Shown here one piece after another: positions 34,643 to 43,069 of a DNA stretch of 64,000 nt. The stretch spans positions 744,001 through 808,000 of the forward strand of contig JACKNU010000001.1 in the NCBI GenBank assembly GCA_024234675.1. Reading direction: 5' to 3'. Position numbers and translations under genes: made by a program. The notes beneath the pieces were generated by a model, which was not told the origin of the DNA, made no database searches, and saw only the letters and a program-made list of their open reading frames with translations. The stretch is from Pseudomonadales bacterium (GTDB lineage: Bacteria > Pseudomonadota > Gammaproteobacteria > Pseudomonadales > Halieaceae). The stretch's first letter is position 1. Each line of letters starts with the position of its first letter.

Positions 34643-35530
34643 GTGAAACTCACCAAAAAGCTCATTCTGGGAGCCCTCAACCTGGCGCTGCTTGCAGCGG
34701 TGGCATGGTATGCCTACCAGGCGCTGGAGGATTACCTGGCCAATCCCTGGACCCGGGACGGCCAGGTGCGAGGCCAGGTGATACAGGTCGCTCCGCGGGT
34801 ATCCGGCATGGTGACCCGCATCGCCGTGATCGACAACCAGTACGTGCGCGCCGGAGACCTGCTGTTTGAACTCGACCCGGAGCCCTTCGAAATCGCCGTC
34901 TCCCAGGCCGAAGCGAATCTCAAACGCGCCAGGATATCTTCCAGGGCATCGGCGATTGAATACGAGCGCTTGCAGGAGATCGCCCGGCAGGACGCCGGTG
35001 CGGTGTCCGCCAAGGATCTCAACAGGCGAGAGGCCAGTTACCTGCAATCTCTCAGCGTGATCGACGTGACGTCAGAACAGCTGCGCAGCGCCAGGCTGAA
35101 CCTCGGGTATACCAGGGTCAGGGCCTCGGTGGACGGTTACGTCTCCAATATCAATTTCCAGATCGGCGACCAGGCGGTGGCGAACACGCCCATCCTGGCC
35201 CTGGTGGACAGCAACAGCTTCTGGGTGTTCGGCTACTTTCGCGAGAGCGAAATCGGCAGGATAAAGTTAGGCGACCCGGCCCGGGTGACCCTGATGGCCT
35301 ACCCGGATCAGCCACTGGCGGGTACAGTGGAGTCTCTGGGCTGGGGCATCGCCCCCAGCGATGGCAACACCGGCTACAACCTGCTGCCCAGCATCAAGCC
35401 GGTATTCCAGTGGATTCGCCTGGCTCAGCGCATTCCGGTGCGGGTGAAACTCGACCAACTCCCCGAGGGGGTCGAACTGCGCTATGGCCTCACGGCATCT
35501 GTTATGATTCTGGCAGGCGGTCAGGAGTAA
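34643..35530 (+). CDS. HlyD/AaeA-like membrane-fusion adaptor
   Basis: A 295-residue periplasmic adaptor with one N-terminal helix (about residues 8-28), a lipoyl half-motif (QVAPRVSGMVTRIAVIDNQYVRAGDLLFELD), a short hairpin (about 75-130) and the second lipoyl half followed by a beta-barrel (LGYTRVRASVDGYVSNI). It links the FUSC inner-membrane protein with the NodT duct. It starts with GTG at 34643, 12 bases after the DUF1656 stop. Confidence 0.9.
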   Translation: MKLTKKLILGALNLALLAAVAWYAYQALEDYLANPWTRDGQVRGQVIQVAPRVSGMVTRIAVIDNQYVRAGDLLFELDPEPFEIAVSQAEANLKRARISSRASAIEYERLQEIARQDAGAVSAKDLNRREASYLQSLSVIDVTSEQLRSARLNLGYTRVRASVDGYVSNINFQIGDQAVANTPILALVDSNSFWVFGYFRESEIGRIKLGDPARVTLMAYPDQPLAGTVESLGWGIAPSDGNTGYNLLPSIKPVFQWIRLAQRIPVRVKLDQLPEGVELRYGLTASVMILAGGQE

Positions 35531-35535
35531 GCTCG

Positions 35536-36186
35536 ATGCAGCCCATCGGCAAGCACAATAATTTTATTTTCTTCACGATCTCACTGGTGATTCTGTTGCT
35601 GACATCCGCGGTGGCGCACACGCTGCCTGCCAGGCTCGGCACGCTGCTGTCGCACCTCATCACCCTGGCGACCTTTGTGGTGGCCTATGTAACTTTGAGC
35701 TTCGGCCCCAACTGGCACCGTTTCGTGGGCACCCTGGTCGTACTGGGCGTGCTGGCCAATACCGTCGGGGAGTTCCTCCACAAGCCCACCGGGGAATTAA
35801 GCAGGCACCTGGTGGCACTGGTTTTTTTTGTTGGCGCCGCCTATAACGCAGCCCAGCAGGTACTGCTGTCACCGCAGGTCAAGGCCAATGTCATCGTGGG
35901 CGCCATGGCCATCTACCTGTTACTGGGCCTGATCTGGGCGTCGCTGTACGCGCTGGTGCTGTTGTTCGAACCCGAGGCGCTGCACGGCCTCCAGCTCGTG
36001 GAGGAAACCAGTGATTTCCCCAAGCTTCTCTACTTCAGTTACGTCACCCTGACCACCCTGGGCTACGGTGATATATCCCCGGCAATGCCGCTGACCAGGA
36101 CGCTGGCCTACCTGGAGGCAATCACCGGCACTTTCTACCTCGCCATCGTGGTCGCCAGCTTGATCGGCGCCCGGCGACACAACTAA
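35536..36186 (+). CDS. Two-helix-pore ion channel (probable potassium channel)
   Basis: A 216-residue membrane protein. Four N-terminal helices (about 10-115) are followed by a pore domain in which the selectivity filter TTLGYGDISP (about residues 175-184) lies between two helices. The filter is that of potassium channels (TxGYGD). There is no voltage-sensor arginine ladder. It starts five bases after the adaptor stop, so it may be part of the efflux operon. Confidence 0.85.
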   Translation: MQPIGKHNNFIFFTISLVILLLTSAVAHTLPARLGTLLSHLITLATFVVAYVTLSFGPNWHRFVGTLVVLGVLANTVGEFLHKPTGELSRHLVALVFFVGAAYNAAQQVLLSPQVKANVIVGAMAIYLLLGLIWASLYALVLLFEPEALHGLQLVEETSDFPKLLYFSYVTLTTLGYGDISPAMPLTRTLAYLEAITGTFYLAIVVASLIGARRHN

Positions 36187-36223
36187 CCGCAGCAACCCGA
36201 CCCTGTTTCGAGGAACGAAAGTA

Positions 36224-37372
36224 ATGGACCCAGCTACTCCCAACACCAGCTTTGACAGACAGTTTGCCCGCAACATGGTGGAATCCGCCCTGCGTATCGG
36301 CCTTATCTTCATCCTGCTGTGGATGACCTACGATATCATCAGGCCCTTTATCATTCCCATCGTGTGGGGCGGCATTATCGCCATCGCTGCCTTCCCGCTG
36401 GTCAACTGGCTGCAGGGCCTGCTGGGAGGACGGCGCGGTCTGGCCGCCACCCTGCTCACCCTGTTTTTTATCCTGGCCCTGGTAATACCGACCTATCAGT
36501 TGACCGAGGCGCTGCTGCACTCGGCCAAGTCGGTGAGCGCAAAACTCAGCCAGGGTGAACTGCAGGTACCCGGGCCAAACCCCGCGGTGGCGGATTGGCC
36601 GGTGGTGGGAAAGCGCGTATACGACGCCTGGTCACTGGCCCACGACAACACCCAGGAGGCGATAGTGAAAATCGCCCCGCATCTCAGGACCGTAGCAGCC
36701 AAGACCGCCAGCGCCATCGGTGCCAGCCTCGCCAGCGTGGGCATGTTCGTCATATCCCTGCTGATCGCCGGTGCCTTCATGAGCTACGCGGAATCGTCCG
36801 GCGCCATGGCCCACCGCCTGTTCCTCAGGCTGGGCGGCGAAAAGCCGGGGGGCGAATGGGCGAAAATGTGCGTTGCCACGGTGCGCAGCGTACTGCAGGG
36901 TGTGGTGGGTGTGGCCGTTATCCAGACTGCCCTGTGTGCCGTCGGGCTGTTTGCCCTGGGCATCCCCGGAGCACCTATCTGGTCGGCACTGATCCTGTTC
37001 CTGGCCATCGCCCAGTTGCCGACCATTATCGTGGCGGGTCCCATCATCCTCTACGCCCTGGGCAATTACCCCACCACGCCGGCGGCGATTTTCACCGTGT
37101 GGATGCTGGTGGCGGGTTTCAGCGACACCTTCCTCAAACCCATGTTGATGGGCCGCGGGCTGGACATTCCCATGCCGATCATTCTTATCGGCGCTATCGG
37201 CGGGATGATTTCCGCCGGCATCATCGGCCTGTTTGCGGGGGCGGTGGTACTGGCGATCTGGTACCAGTTGTTTCTCAGCTGGATGGACCAGAAGCCGCTG
37301 CCCGATGCGCAGCCCGGTGCACCGGCAGCCCCCGAGGGCAACATCGGGGGCGGTCGCAGCAGCGACGCCTGA
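36224..37372 (+). CDS. AI-2E family transporter (PerM/TqsA-like permease)
   Basis: A 382-residue membrane protein with about eight helices and the family pattern: a hydrophobic start (GLIFILLWMTYDIIRPFIIPIVWGGIIAIAAFP), a central amphipathic region (about 105-165) and the C-terminal helices beginning WSALILFLAIAQLPTIIV. Family members export AI-2 or act as sodium/proton exchangers, so the substrate is open. It starts 37 bases after the channel gene behind GAGGAACG. Confidence 0.87.
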   Translation: MDPATPNTSFDRQFARNMVESALRIGLIFILLWMTYDIIRPFIIPIVWGGIIAIAAFPLVNWLQGLLGGRRGLAATLLTLFFILALVIPTYQLTEALLHSAKSVSAKLSQGELQVPGPNPAVADWPVVGKRVYDAWSLAHDNTQEAIVKIAPHLRTVAAKTASAIGASLASVGMFVISLLIAGAFMSYAESSGAMAHRLFLRLGGEKPGGEWAKMCVATVRSVLQGVVGVAVIQTALCAVGLFALGIPGAPIWSALILFLAIAQLPTIIVAGPIILYALGNYPTTPAAIFTVWMLVAGFSDTFLKPMLMGRGLDIPMPIILIGAIGGMISAGIIGLFAGAVVLAIWYQLFLSWMDQKPLPDAQPGAPAAPEGNIGGGRSSDA

Positions 37373-37381
37373 GTGCGGCCG

Positions 37382-38239
37382 CTACAGCTGGGGAATAAGC
37401 CGGGCGAACTGTTCGATCATGGGCATGACCCTCTCCGGCTTGTCCCAGTTCTCCATGCCGACGCCAATGTTGCAGCGGTGTATGCCCAGGTCGCGGTAGG
37501 ACTTGAGCAGGTCCTCCGTCACCGTCGACATCACCACCAGGGTGATCTCCACATCGTCCGGGTCGCGGCCGTTGGCGCGCACCCGCTGCCGGAAATCGGC
37601 AATACCCGCAGCCACGTCCGGCAGGGCCACGTCCACCGGCATCCAGCCGTCGGCCCAGCGGGCGGCGTGCTGTAAGCCCAGGGGGCCCATGGCGCCAAAT
37701 ATCACCGGGGGACCGCCGGCCTGCACCGGCTTGGGGTCAAACCACACCGGGTCGAAGTCGATCAGCTCACCGTGATAGGCGGGCTCGGGGTCGCGAAACA
37801 GGGCCCGCTGGGCCTCCACCGTCTCCCGCAGGGCCAGGTAGCGCCGCTCCCAGGGCAGCGAGGTGGCGTTGTTGAACTCCTCCTCGTTCCAGCCGACCCC
37901 ACAGCCGATCAACACCCGTCCTCCCGAAAGCCGATCGAGCGTGGCGATGGTTTTGGCCTGGGAGAACAGCTCCCGTTCCAGCAACAGGGCGATACCGGTA
38001 CCCAGGCGCAGGCGACTGGTGGCCGCGGCGGCCGCCATCAGCGAGATGTAGGGGTCCATCATCTTGCGGTAGGGCGCGGGCAACTCACCGCCGGCGGGGT
38101 ACGGCGTGCTGCGGCAGGCGGGGATATGGCTGTGCTCGCCATACCACAGGGATTCGAACCCGGCGTCTTCCAGGGTCCTGGCCAGCAGCGCCGGTGCCGG
38201 ATCATCCGCGGTGTTCATGGAGCTGAAGCCCAGGTGCAT
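37382..38239 (-). CDS. LLM-class oxidoreductase (TIGR03619-like)
   Basis: A 285-residue luciferase-like monooxygenase-fold protein. It opens MHLGFSSMNTADD, with GFESLWYGEHSHIP (typical ..E....P motif), RLRLGTGIALLLERE and GGRVLIGCGVGWNEEEF. The last two are the strands of the flavin/F420 site in the TIGR03619 group. Whether it uses F420 or FMN is not decided. It begins four bases after the DAHP synthase stop, so both may be cotranscribed, with no obvious metabolic link. Confidence 0.82.
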   Translation of the reverse strand: MHLGFSSMNTADDPAPALLARTLEDAGFESLWYGEHSHIPACRSTPYPAGGELPAPYRKMMDPYISLMAAAAATSRLRLGTGIALLLERELFSQAKTIATLDRLSGGRVLIGCGVGWNEEEFNNATSLPWERRYLALRETVEAQRALFRDPEPAYHGELIDFDPVWFDPKPVQAGGPPVIFGAMGPLGLQHAARWADGWMPVDVALPDVAAGIADFRQRVRANGRDPDDVEITLVVMSTVTEDLLKSYRDLGIHRCNIGVGMENWDKPERVMPMIEQFARLIPQL

Positions 38240-38243
38240 GAAG

Positions 38244-39299
38244 CTACTTCTCCCGGCGCAGGCGCACCGCGGTGGCCAGCTCCTGTAACAGTGAATCCGT
38301 GTCTTCCCAGGCCATGCAGGGGTCGGTAATACTCTGCCCGTAGGTCAGTGCCTGTCCCGCCACCACGTCCTGGCGACCCTCCACCAGGTTGCTCTCCAGC
38401 ATGAGACCGAAAATACTGCGGCTGCCCCTGGCCACCTGGGTAGCGATATCGCTGGCCACGTCCACCTGGCGCGCGGGAATCTTGCGACTGTTGGCGTGGC
38501 TGGCATCGATCATGATGCGCGCCGGCAAACCCGCCTTCACCAGCATCGCCGCAGCGTCTTCCACCGAGAACATGTCGTAATTGGGATGCTTGCCCCCGCG
38601 CAGGATGATATGGCAATCCTCGTTGCCCGCAGTCTGGAAAATGGCGGAGCGCCCCTGCTTGGTGACCGACAGGAAGTGATGCGGCTGGGAGGCGGAGCGG
38701 ATGGCGTCCACCGCCACCTGGATATCGCCGTCGGTGGCGTTCTTGAAGCCCACGGGACAGGACAGCCCGGAGGACAGCTCCCTGTGGGTCTGGCTCTCGG
38801 TGGTGCGCGCGCCTATGGCGCCCCAGGAGACCAGGTCGGCGTAGTACTGGGGGCTGATAAGATCCAGGTACTCGGTGCCCGCGGGCAAGCCCATATCGGC
38901 CAGGTCCAGCAGCAGTTGCCTGGCCATGTGCAGGCCCTTGTTGATCTGGAAGGTATTGTTGAGGTCGGGATCGTTGATCAGGCCCTTCCAGCCCACGGTG
39001 GTGCGGGGCTTCTCGAAATACACCCGCATCACCACAAACAGGTCCCGGGCATGCTGCTGGGCGGCCTCCCGCAACAGCCCGGCGTATTCCCGGGCAGCCG
39101 CCGGATCGTGTATGGAGCAGGGGCCGACCACGACCAGCAGACGGTCGTCCTCCCCCGCCAGGATACGGTGAATACTGTGGCGCGCACTGGCCACTGTCTC
39201 GCTGGCGCGCTCGGTGATGCTGACGTCGCGCAGCAGTTGCTCGGGCGAGACCAGTTCGTTGATCCGGCGAATACGCAGATCGTCGGTGGTGTTACTCAT
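38244..39299 (-). CDS. 3-deoxy-7-phosphoheptulonate (DAHP) synthase, class I
   Basis: A 351-residue AroF/G/H-type enzyme joining phosphoenolpyruvate and erythrose 4-phosphate, the first step of aromatic amino acid synthesis. It keeps VVVGPCSIHDP, RVYFEKPRTTVGWKGLINDP, GARTTESQTHR and SHANSRK motifs. The N-terminal extension (RIRRINELVSPEQLLRD) is that of the feedback-controlled E. coli type; which amino acid regulates it is not clear. The ATG at 39299 is chosen over a TTG two codons earlier. Confidence 0.93.
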   Translation of the reverse strand: MSNTTDDLRIRRINELVSPEQLLRDVSITERASETVASARHSIHRILAGEDDRLLVVVGPCSIHDPAAAREYAGLLREAAQQHARDLFVVMRVYFEKPRTTVGWKGLINDPDLNNTFQINKGLHMARQLLLDLADMGLPAGTEYLDLISPQYYADLVSWGAIGARTTESQTHRELSSGLSCPVGFKNATDGDIQVAVDAIRSASQPHHFLSVTKQGRSAIFQTAGNEDCHIILRGGKHPNYDMFSVEDAAAMLVKAGLPARIMIDASHANSRKIPARQVDVASDIATQVARGSRSIFGLMLESNLVEGRQDVVAGQALTYGQSITDPCMAWEDTDSLLQELATAVRLRREK

Positions 39300-39379
39300 G
39301 TTCAAAATCCACTATCAGCTGAGACGGGAGAGCACCCTCCCCCGCGAAAAAAGGCCGCCAATATACCACTCCTGGCGCC

Positions 39380-39400
39380 CCATTGGCAGATTACCAATGG
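39380..39400. promoter_or_regulatory. Inverted repeat between DAHP synthase and CorA-like genes
   Basis: CCATTGG and CCAATGG, seven bases each, flank a seven-base centre in the 183-base divergent gap. It could be an operator for either gene. It does not match the TyrR box (TGTAAA-N6-TTTACA). Confidence 0.35.
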
Positions 39401-39482
39401 CGTGCAGCCAGGGTCCCCTCCGGTAGTGCTATGATCGCCATGACAATTCAGGAGGAGCCTCAGGGCAATCGGGGACGCAGAT

Positions 39483-40463
39483 ATGGGCGACATGAGAATT
39501 CGAACCAGGGTGATGGCAAGCGACGGCGAGACCCGCGAAGGCGGCGCCGACCTGCTGCGGGAATGGCAGCCCCACCAGGGCGGCCAACTGTGGCTGGACA
39601 TAGAGGGCGAAATCTCCCCGGCAATGCATGAACAGCTGTTGCGCCTGGGCTGCCACGAGGTGGCCATTACCGACATCAGCCGGGTACGCCAGCCCCCTAA
39701 ACTGCACGCCTTCGAGGGCAATACCTTCATCCTCTTTCGCGGCATCATCCAGCTGGATAAGGACCTGGTGCTGCAGCCCCAGCAGATCGGCTTCTTTGTG
39801 GGCGAACACTACCTGGTCACCATACACCGCGGCGAATCCCTGAGTATCAACCGGGTGTGGTCGGAATCCGCGGGTCAGGCGGCGCAGTTTCCCCCGGGCA
39901 GGCTGGCCCTGCAGGTGATGGACTACGCCTCCAACCGCTACCTGGACAAAATCCTGGAATTCGAGGAACACCTGGGGGCAATAGAGGACACCCTGCTGAG
40001 CAAACCCTCCGATCGCATCATGGCGGAGCTGGTGGGCTATCGCTCGGAGCTGCGCAAGCTGCGCCGCATATTCAATTACCACAACCGCCTGGTGGAGGAG
40101 ATACTGCGGGAGCGACCGCGCCACCTGGCCACCGGGCCGGACGAGTACCTGCACCTGTGGCGGGTGCTTGCGGATCGCTGCGAGCGCCTGTTCAGCCTGA
40201 CCGGCATGTACTATGAAATCTGCGGCGACCTGGTGGAGGGTTATATCTCCATCAGCTCCCACGAACTCAACACCACCATGAAAATCCTGACCATTATTAC
40301 CGCGATCTTCGTGCCCCTGAGTTTTCTCGCTGGTTTGTACGGCATGAACTTCGAGCACATGCCGGAGCTGCAGCTGCAATACGGCTACTTTTACGCGCTG
40401 GGGGCCATGGCCACTACCGCCCTGTTGCTGATCTATATTTTCAAGCGCAAGCGATGGCTGTAA
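39483..40463 (+). CDS. CorA family divalent metal transporter (ZntB-like)
   Basis: A 326-residue protein with a large cytoplasmic N-terminal funnel domain and two C-terminal helices. The first ends in the filter motif YGMN (about residue 292), and the tail is KRKRWL. The first 60 residues and the phrase QPPKLHAFEGNTFILFRGI fit the ZntB branch, which carries zinc, more than Mg-CorA, but the ion is not proven. It is divergent from the DAHP synthase gene. Confidence 0.85.
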   Translation: MGDMRIRTRVMASDGETREGGADLLREWQPHQGGQLWLDIEGEISPAMHEQLLRLGCHEVAITDISRVRQPPKLHAFEGNTFILFRGIIQLDKDLVLQPQQIGFFVGEHYLVTIHRGESLSINRVWSESAGQAAQFPPGRLALQVMDYASNRYLDKILEFEEHLGAIEDTLLSKPSDRIMAELVGYRSELRKLRRIFNYHNRLVEEILRERPRHLATGPDEYLHLWRVLADRCERLFSLTGMYYEICGDLVEGYISISSHELNTTMKILTIITAIFVPLSFLAGLYGMNFEHMPELQLQYGYFYALGAMATTALLLIYIFKRKRWL

Positions 40464-40473
40464 GCGGCGACGG

Positions 40474-41787
40474 CTAGGCGCCCTGCAGGCGCCCGGTCAG
40501 GCGCCTCAGCTGCTGGTAGCGCTGGCGAAAATGGCGCAGGTCGTAATCCAGGTGGTCACCCTGTTCGGTCGTGACACTGATCAGCCGCGCCTCCTCGCCC
40601 AGCTGTTGCAACCGGTCCGCCCTGGCGGTCAGTGAAGCCAGCCTGATCAGCGATTCCAGCAGGGCGATCAGCACCGGGATGTTGTCGTGGGCGAACTGCC
40701 TGGCAGGCGCATAGAAAGCTTTCGCGATGCCCGCAAAGTCACTGAACCTCACCAACAGTACCGCACCCTCCTCCTCATCCAGGAACACCTTTCCCGGCAG
40801 CTCGCGATCGACGATTTCAGCCAGCGCCATGCTGTACCAATCGATACAGGTGATCGCAGTGCCCGGGTCGTTGATACCGGGAGACAGGGCGCGTGCCGCC
40901 AGTTGGTTCAACTGGGTGATCGGGTACTCCGGATCCTGTACCGGGGTGCGCATCGGGCCGGTGCGGATGTGGGCCCGCAGCGGGTCCAGGTCAGTGTCGT
41001 CCAACTCGCCCCGGCATCCGTAGAGCTTTATCAGGCAGGTCCCCTGGAGCAGGAAATCTCCGGCCCGCACACGCAGCTGGGCCACGCAGTTGCGCGCCGC
41101 GCACCACTGCACTACGGCCGCATGGTCGATGGTCTGGACGTAGCCGCCAGAGCGCGCGGCGATCAGCACCGGGCGCAGGCCGCGGGCCCGTCGCCGCCAC
41201 CGCAGTGTATCCTGGCTGCGCCCCCGCAGATTCTCGCCGCTGGACAGCTCTCGCAGGGACTGGCTCAACTCGCTGCCTATGCGCTCGATTATCTGGTCGG
41301 CCTGCAGGTCCGTTGCCGTGCCGTGGATAAAGCGGATAAAACCTGCCAGGGCGACGAGCACCAGTAACAGGGCGGCGATTACAGTGATGTTGGGGCGGTC
41401 GGCATCACCGTAGCCGGCCATGATCACCAGGCAGTAGAGGCTGGTTCCCAGGAACAGACCCAGGCTGACCTTGCTGTTGGCGTCACTGAGGAACTGGCGC
41501 AGTATCTTGGGTCCGTACTGACCGGAAGTCAGGGTGAGGGCGACCATGGTGACGGAGAACACCACACCGCCGACGCTCAATACAGAGCCGGCGATTACCC
41601 CCAACACGTTGCGCGCCGAGGTCACCGACATGGCGAACATTTTTAACTGGGGAAACAACAGCTCCAGGTCCCGCTCCAGCCATTGCAGCACCACAGCCAG
41701 GGCGAGACAGGCGAGGCAGAACACCAGCGGGATGAACCAGACGCTGGTGCGCAGGCTCTCCCGCAGTTCAAGCAGCCGGTGTTTCAC
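40474..41787 (-). CDS. DUF2254 membrane protein
   Basis: A 437-residue protein with four membrane helices in its N-terminal half (about residues 12-32, 55-80, 100-120, 130-150) and a cytoplasmic C-terminal half (IQTIDHAAVVQWCAARN; YGCRGELDDTD; ALSPGINDPGTAITCID is the family core). DUF2254 function is unknown. The start is taken as GTG at 41787, just before the first helix; a long upstream extension in the same frame overlaps the PLP-enzyme gene and is rejected. It is the last gene of a five-gene cluster. Confidence 0.82.
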   Translation of the reverse strand: MKHRLLELRESLRTSVWFIPLVFCLACLALAVVLQWLERDLELLFPQLKMFAMSVTSARNVLGVIAGSVLSVGGVVFSVTMVALTLTSGQYGPKILRQFLSDANSKVSLGLFLGTSLYCLVIMAGYGDADRPNITVIAALLLVLVALAGFIRFIHGTATDLQADQIIERIGSELSQSLRELSSGENLRGRSQDTLRWRRRARGLRPVLIAARSGGYVQTIDHAAVVQWCAARNCVAQLRVRAGDFLLQGTCLIKLYGCRGELDDTDLDPLRAHIRTGPMRTPVQDPEYPITQLNQLAARALSPGINDPGTAITCIDWYSMALAEIVDRELPGKVFLDEEEGAVLLVRFSDFAGIAKAFYAPARQFAHDNIPVLIALLESLIRLASLTARADRLQQLGEEARLISVTTEQGDHLDYDLRHFRQRYQQLRRLTGRLQGA

Positions 41788-41800
41788 AGGCTGGCAACCA

Positions 41801-43069
41801 TCACGCGGGCTGCTCGGCAAATACCGGCCAACGCTGGCTGATCCTGCCCTGCTCGTAAACCGCAATGTCGCCGAATTGCAGGAATACGAACTCACTCTGG
41901 GTGGGCCTGAAGAAGATCCAGTCGTCGGGTTCGAGGTTGATATTGCGCGAGCCGTTGAGCATTTCCTGGTTGGTGGAACGCCCGAACAGGGCGTTGTTGA
42001 GCAGTCCCGGGGGCGATTCCGGTTTTGCCTTCCAGTAGCCGCCGTAGGTAAAAAAGGTGCGGGCGCGATTGGGATTCCACAGGGACTGGATGGGGCCCAG
42101 GTCGATGCCGGGAATCTCCAGGCTGTCCAGCCGCTTGAGTACGGGCGTGGCGATATAGGACGCCGGCACCTGGTCGGCCAGCGTCGGCAGGTCGAAATCG
42201 GTTGGCTTGACCAGGCAGGAACCCGCCGCCAGTTCATTCATGGGGAAGTCGCCCCGGTCATACAACTGGTAGGTGGGGCTGCCACCGGCATTGAGCACCA
42301 CGTCCTGCGGCCAGCGCTCACCCAGGTAGCCCCTGGCCACGTGGATGTAGTGCCGGTACAGGTCCATGGCCCGGTCGCGATAGGTGATCGCCTCCCCTAT
42401 CGGCACCTTGACCACGTGGGGCTCGTAACCCATGAAGCCGCAGAAGTGCAGGTTCGGTGACGCCTCGATCATTTCCAGCATGGCCAGCAACTGTTCGTCA
42501 CTGCGCACGCCGCCACGGTGCAAACCCACGTCCAGCTCGATACAGGCCTGCATGACATGGTCGAGGTTGCGCGCCAGTTCATCGTACTGGGCCACGCGTT
42601 CCGGCGTGTCCAGCAGCCAGCGCAACTGGCGCTGGGGCTGGAAGCCTCCCCCGCCGAACTGCCGGTAAAAGTTGTGGGCCGCCGCAACGGGCATGGGCTT
42701 GCCCAGCAGCACGTCCGCCTGCGGGTAGCGGCTGGCCACCTGGTTGATAAAGGGCTGGTGAAACAGCATCAGGCGATTGCTGCCGGAAGCCTGCATCACC
42801 GTATCCAGCAGTTGCAGCGAGGGCAGTGACTTGGCGACGATACGGTAGTGGAAACGGCCGTCTATATGACCCATCAGGGTCCGCACATTCTCCAGCAGGC
42901 GCTCGCGATCTATCACCAGCGAGGGCTTGGCGAGGCCCGCCTCGTCCAATGCCGCACTCAACTGCAGGAAGTACGGGGCGTGATCGGCACCGCCCTCGCG
43001 CGGCCGCAACACCCAGCCCAGCCCCAGCGCCCCGGCCGCGGCGCCTACGATAAGTGTGCGGCGTTTCAC
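41801..43069 (-). CDS. DSD1/alanine-racemase-fold PLP enzyme, exported
   Basis: A 422-residue protein. The first 25 residues (MKRRTLIVGAAAGALGLGWVL) look like a twin-arginine signal. The body is an alanine-racemase-type barrel with the likely PLP lysine in RIVAKSLPS (about residue 79), then HRGGVRS and GGSPTYQLYD. The closest families are D-threonine aldolase/DSD1 enzymes. Their C-terminal metal site (His and Cys after the beta domain) is not evident: the region reads FRPTQSEFVFLQFGD. It starts with GTG overlapping the stop of the lactone oxidase. The substrate is unknown. Confidence 0.78.
   Translation of the reverse strand: MKRRTLIVGAAAGALGLGWVLRPREGGADHAPYFLQLSAALDEAGLAKPSLVIDRERLLENVRTLMGHIDGRFHYRIVAKSLPSLQLLDTVMQASGSNRLMLFHQPFINQVASRYPQADVLLGKPMPVAAAHNFYRQFGGGGFQPQRQLRWLLDTPERVAQYDELARNLDHVMQACIELDVGLHRGGVRSDEQLLAMLEMIEASPNLHFCGFMGYEPHVVKVPIGEAITYRDRAMDLYRHYIHVARGYLGERWPQDVVLNAGGSPTYQLYDRGDFPMNELAAGSCLVKPTDFDLPTLADQVPASYIATPVLKRLDSLEIPGIDLGPIQSLWNPNRARTFFTYGGYWKAKPESPPGLLNNALFGRSTNQEMLNGSRNINLEPDDWIFFRPTQSEFVFLQFGDIAVYEQGRISQRWPVFAEQPA

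Noticed and set aside
38145..38170. A tRNA-like T-loop, GGGTTCGAATCCC on the minus strand
   Set aside because: It is coding sequence of the LLM oxidoreductase (residues GFES) and no acceptor stem, D arm or anticodon arm surrounds it.
39347..39352. A-run in the DAHP synthase leader region as a terminator tail
   Set aside because: No stable stem precedes it on either strand.
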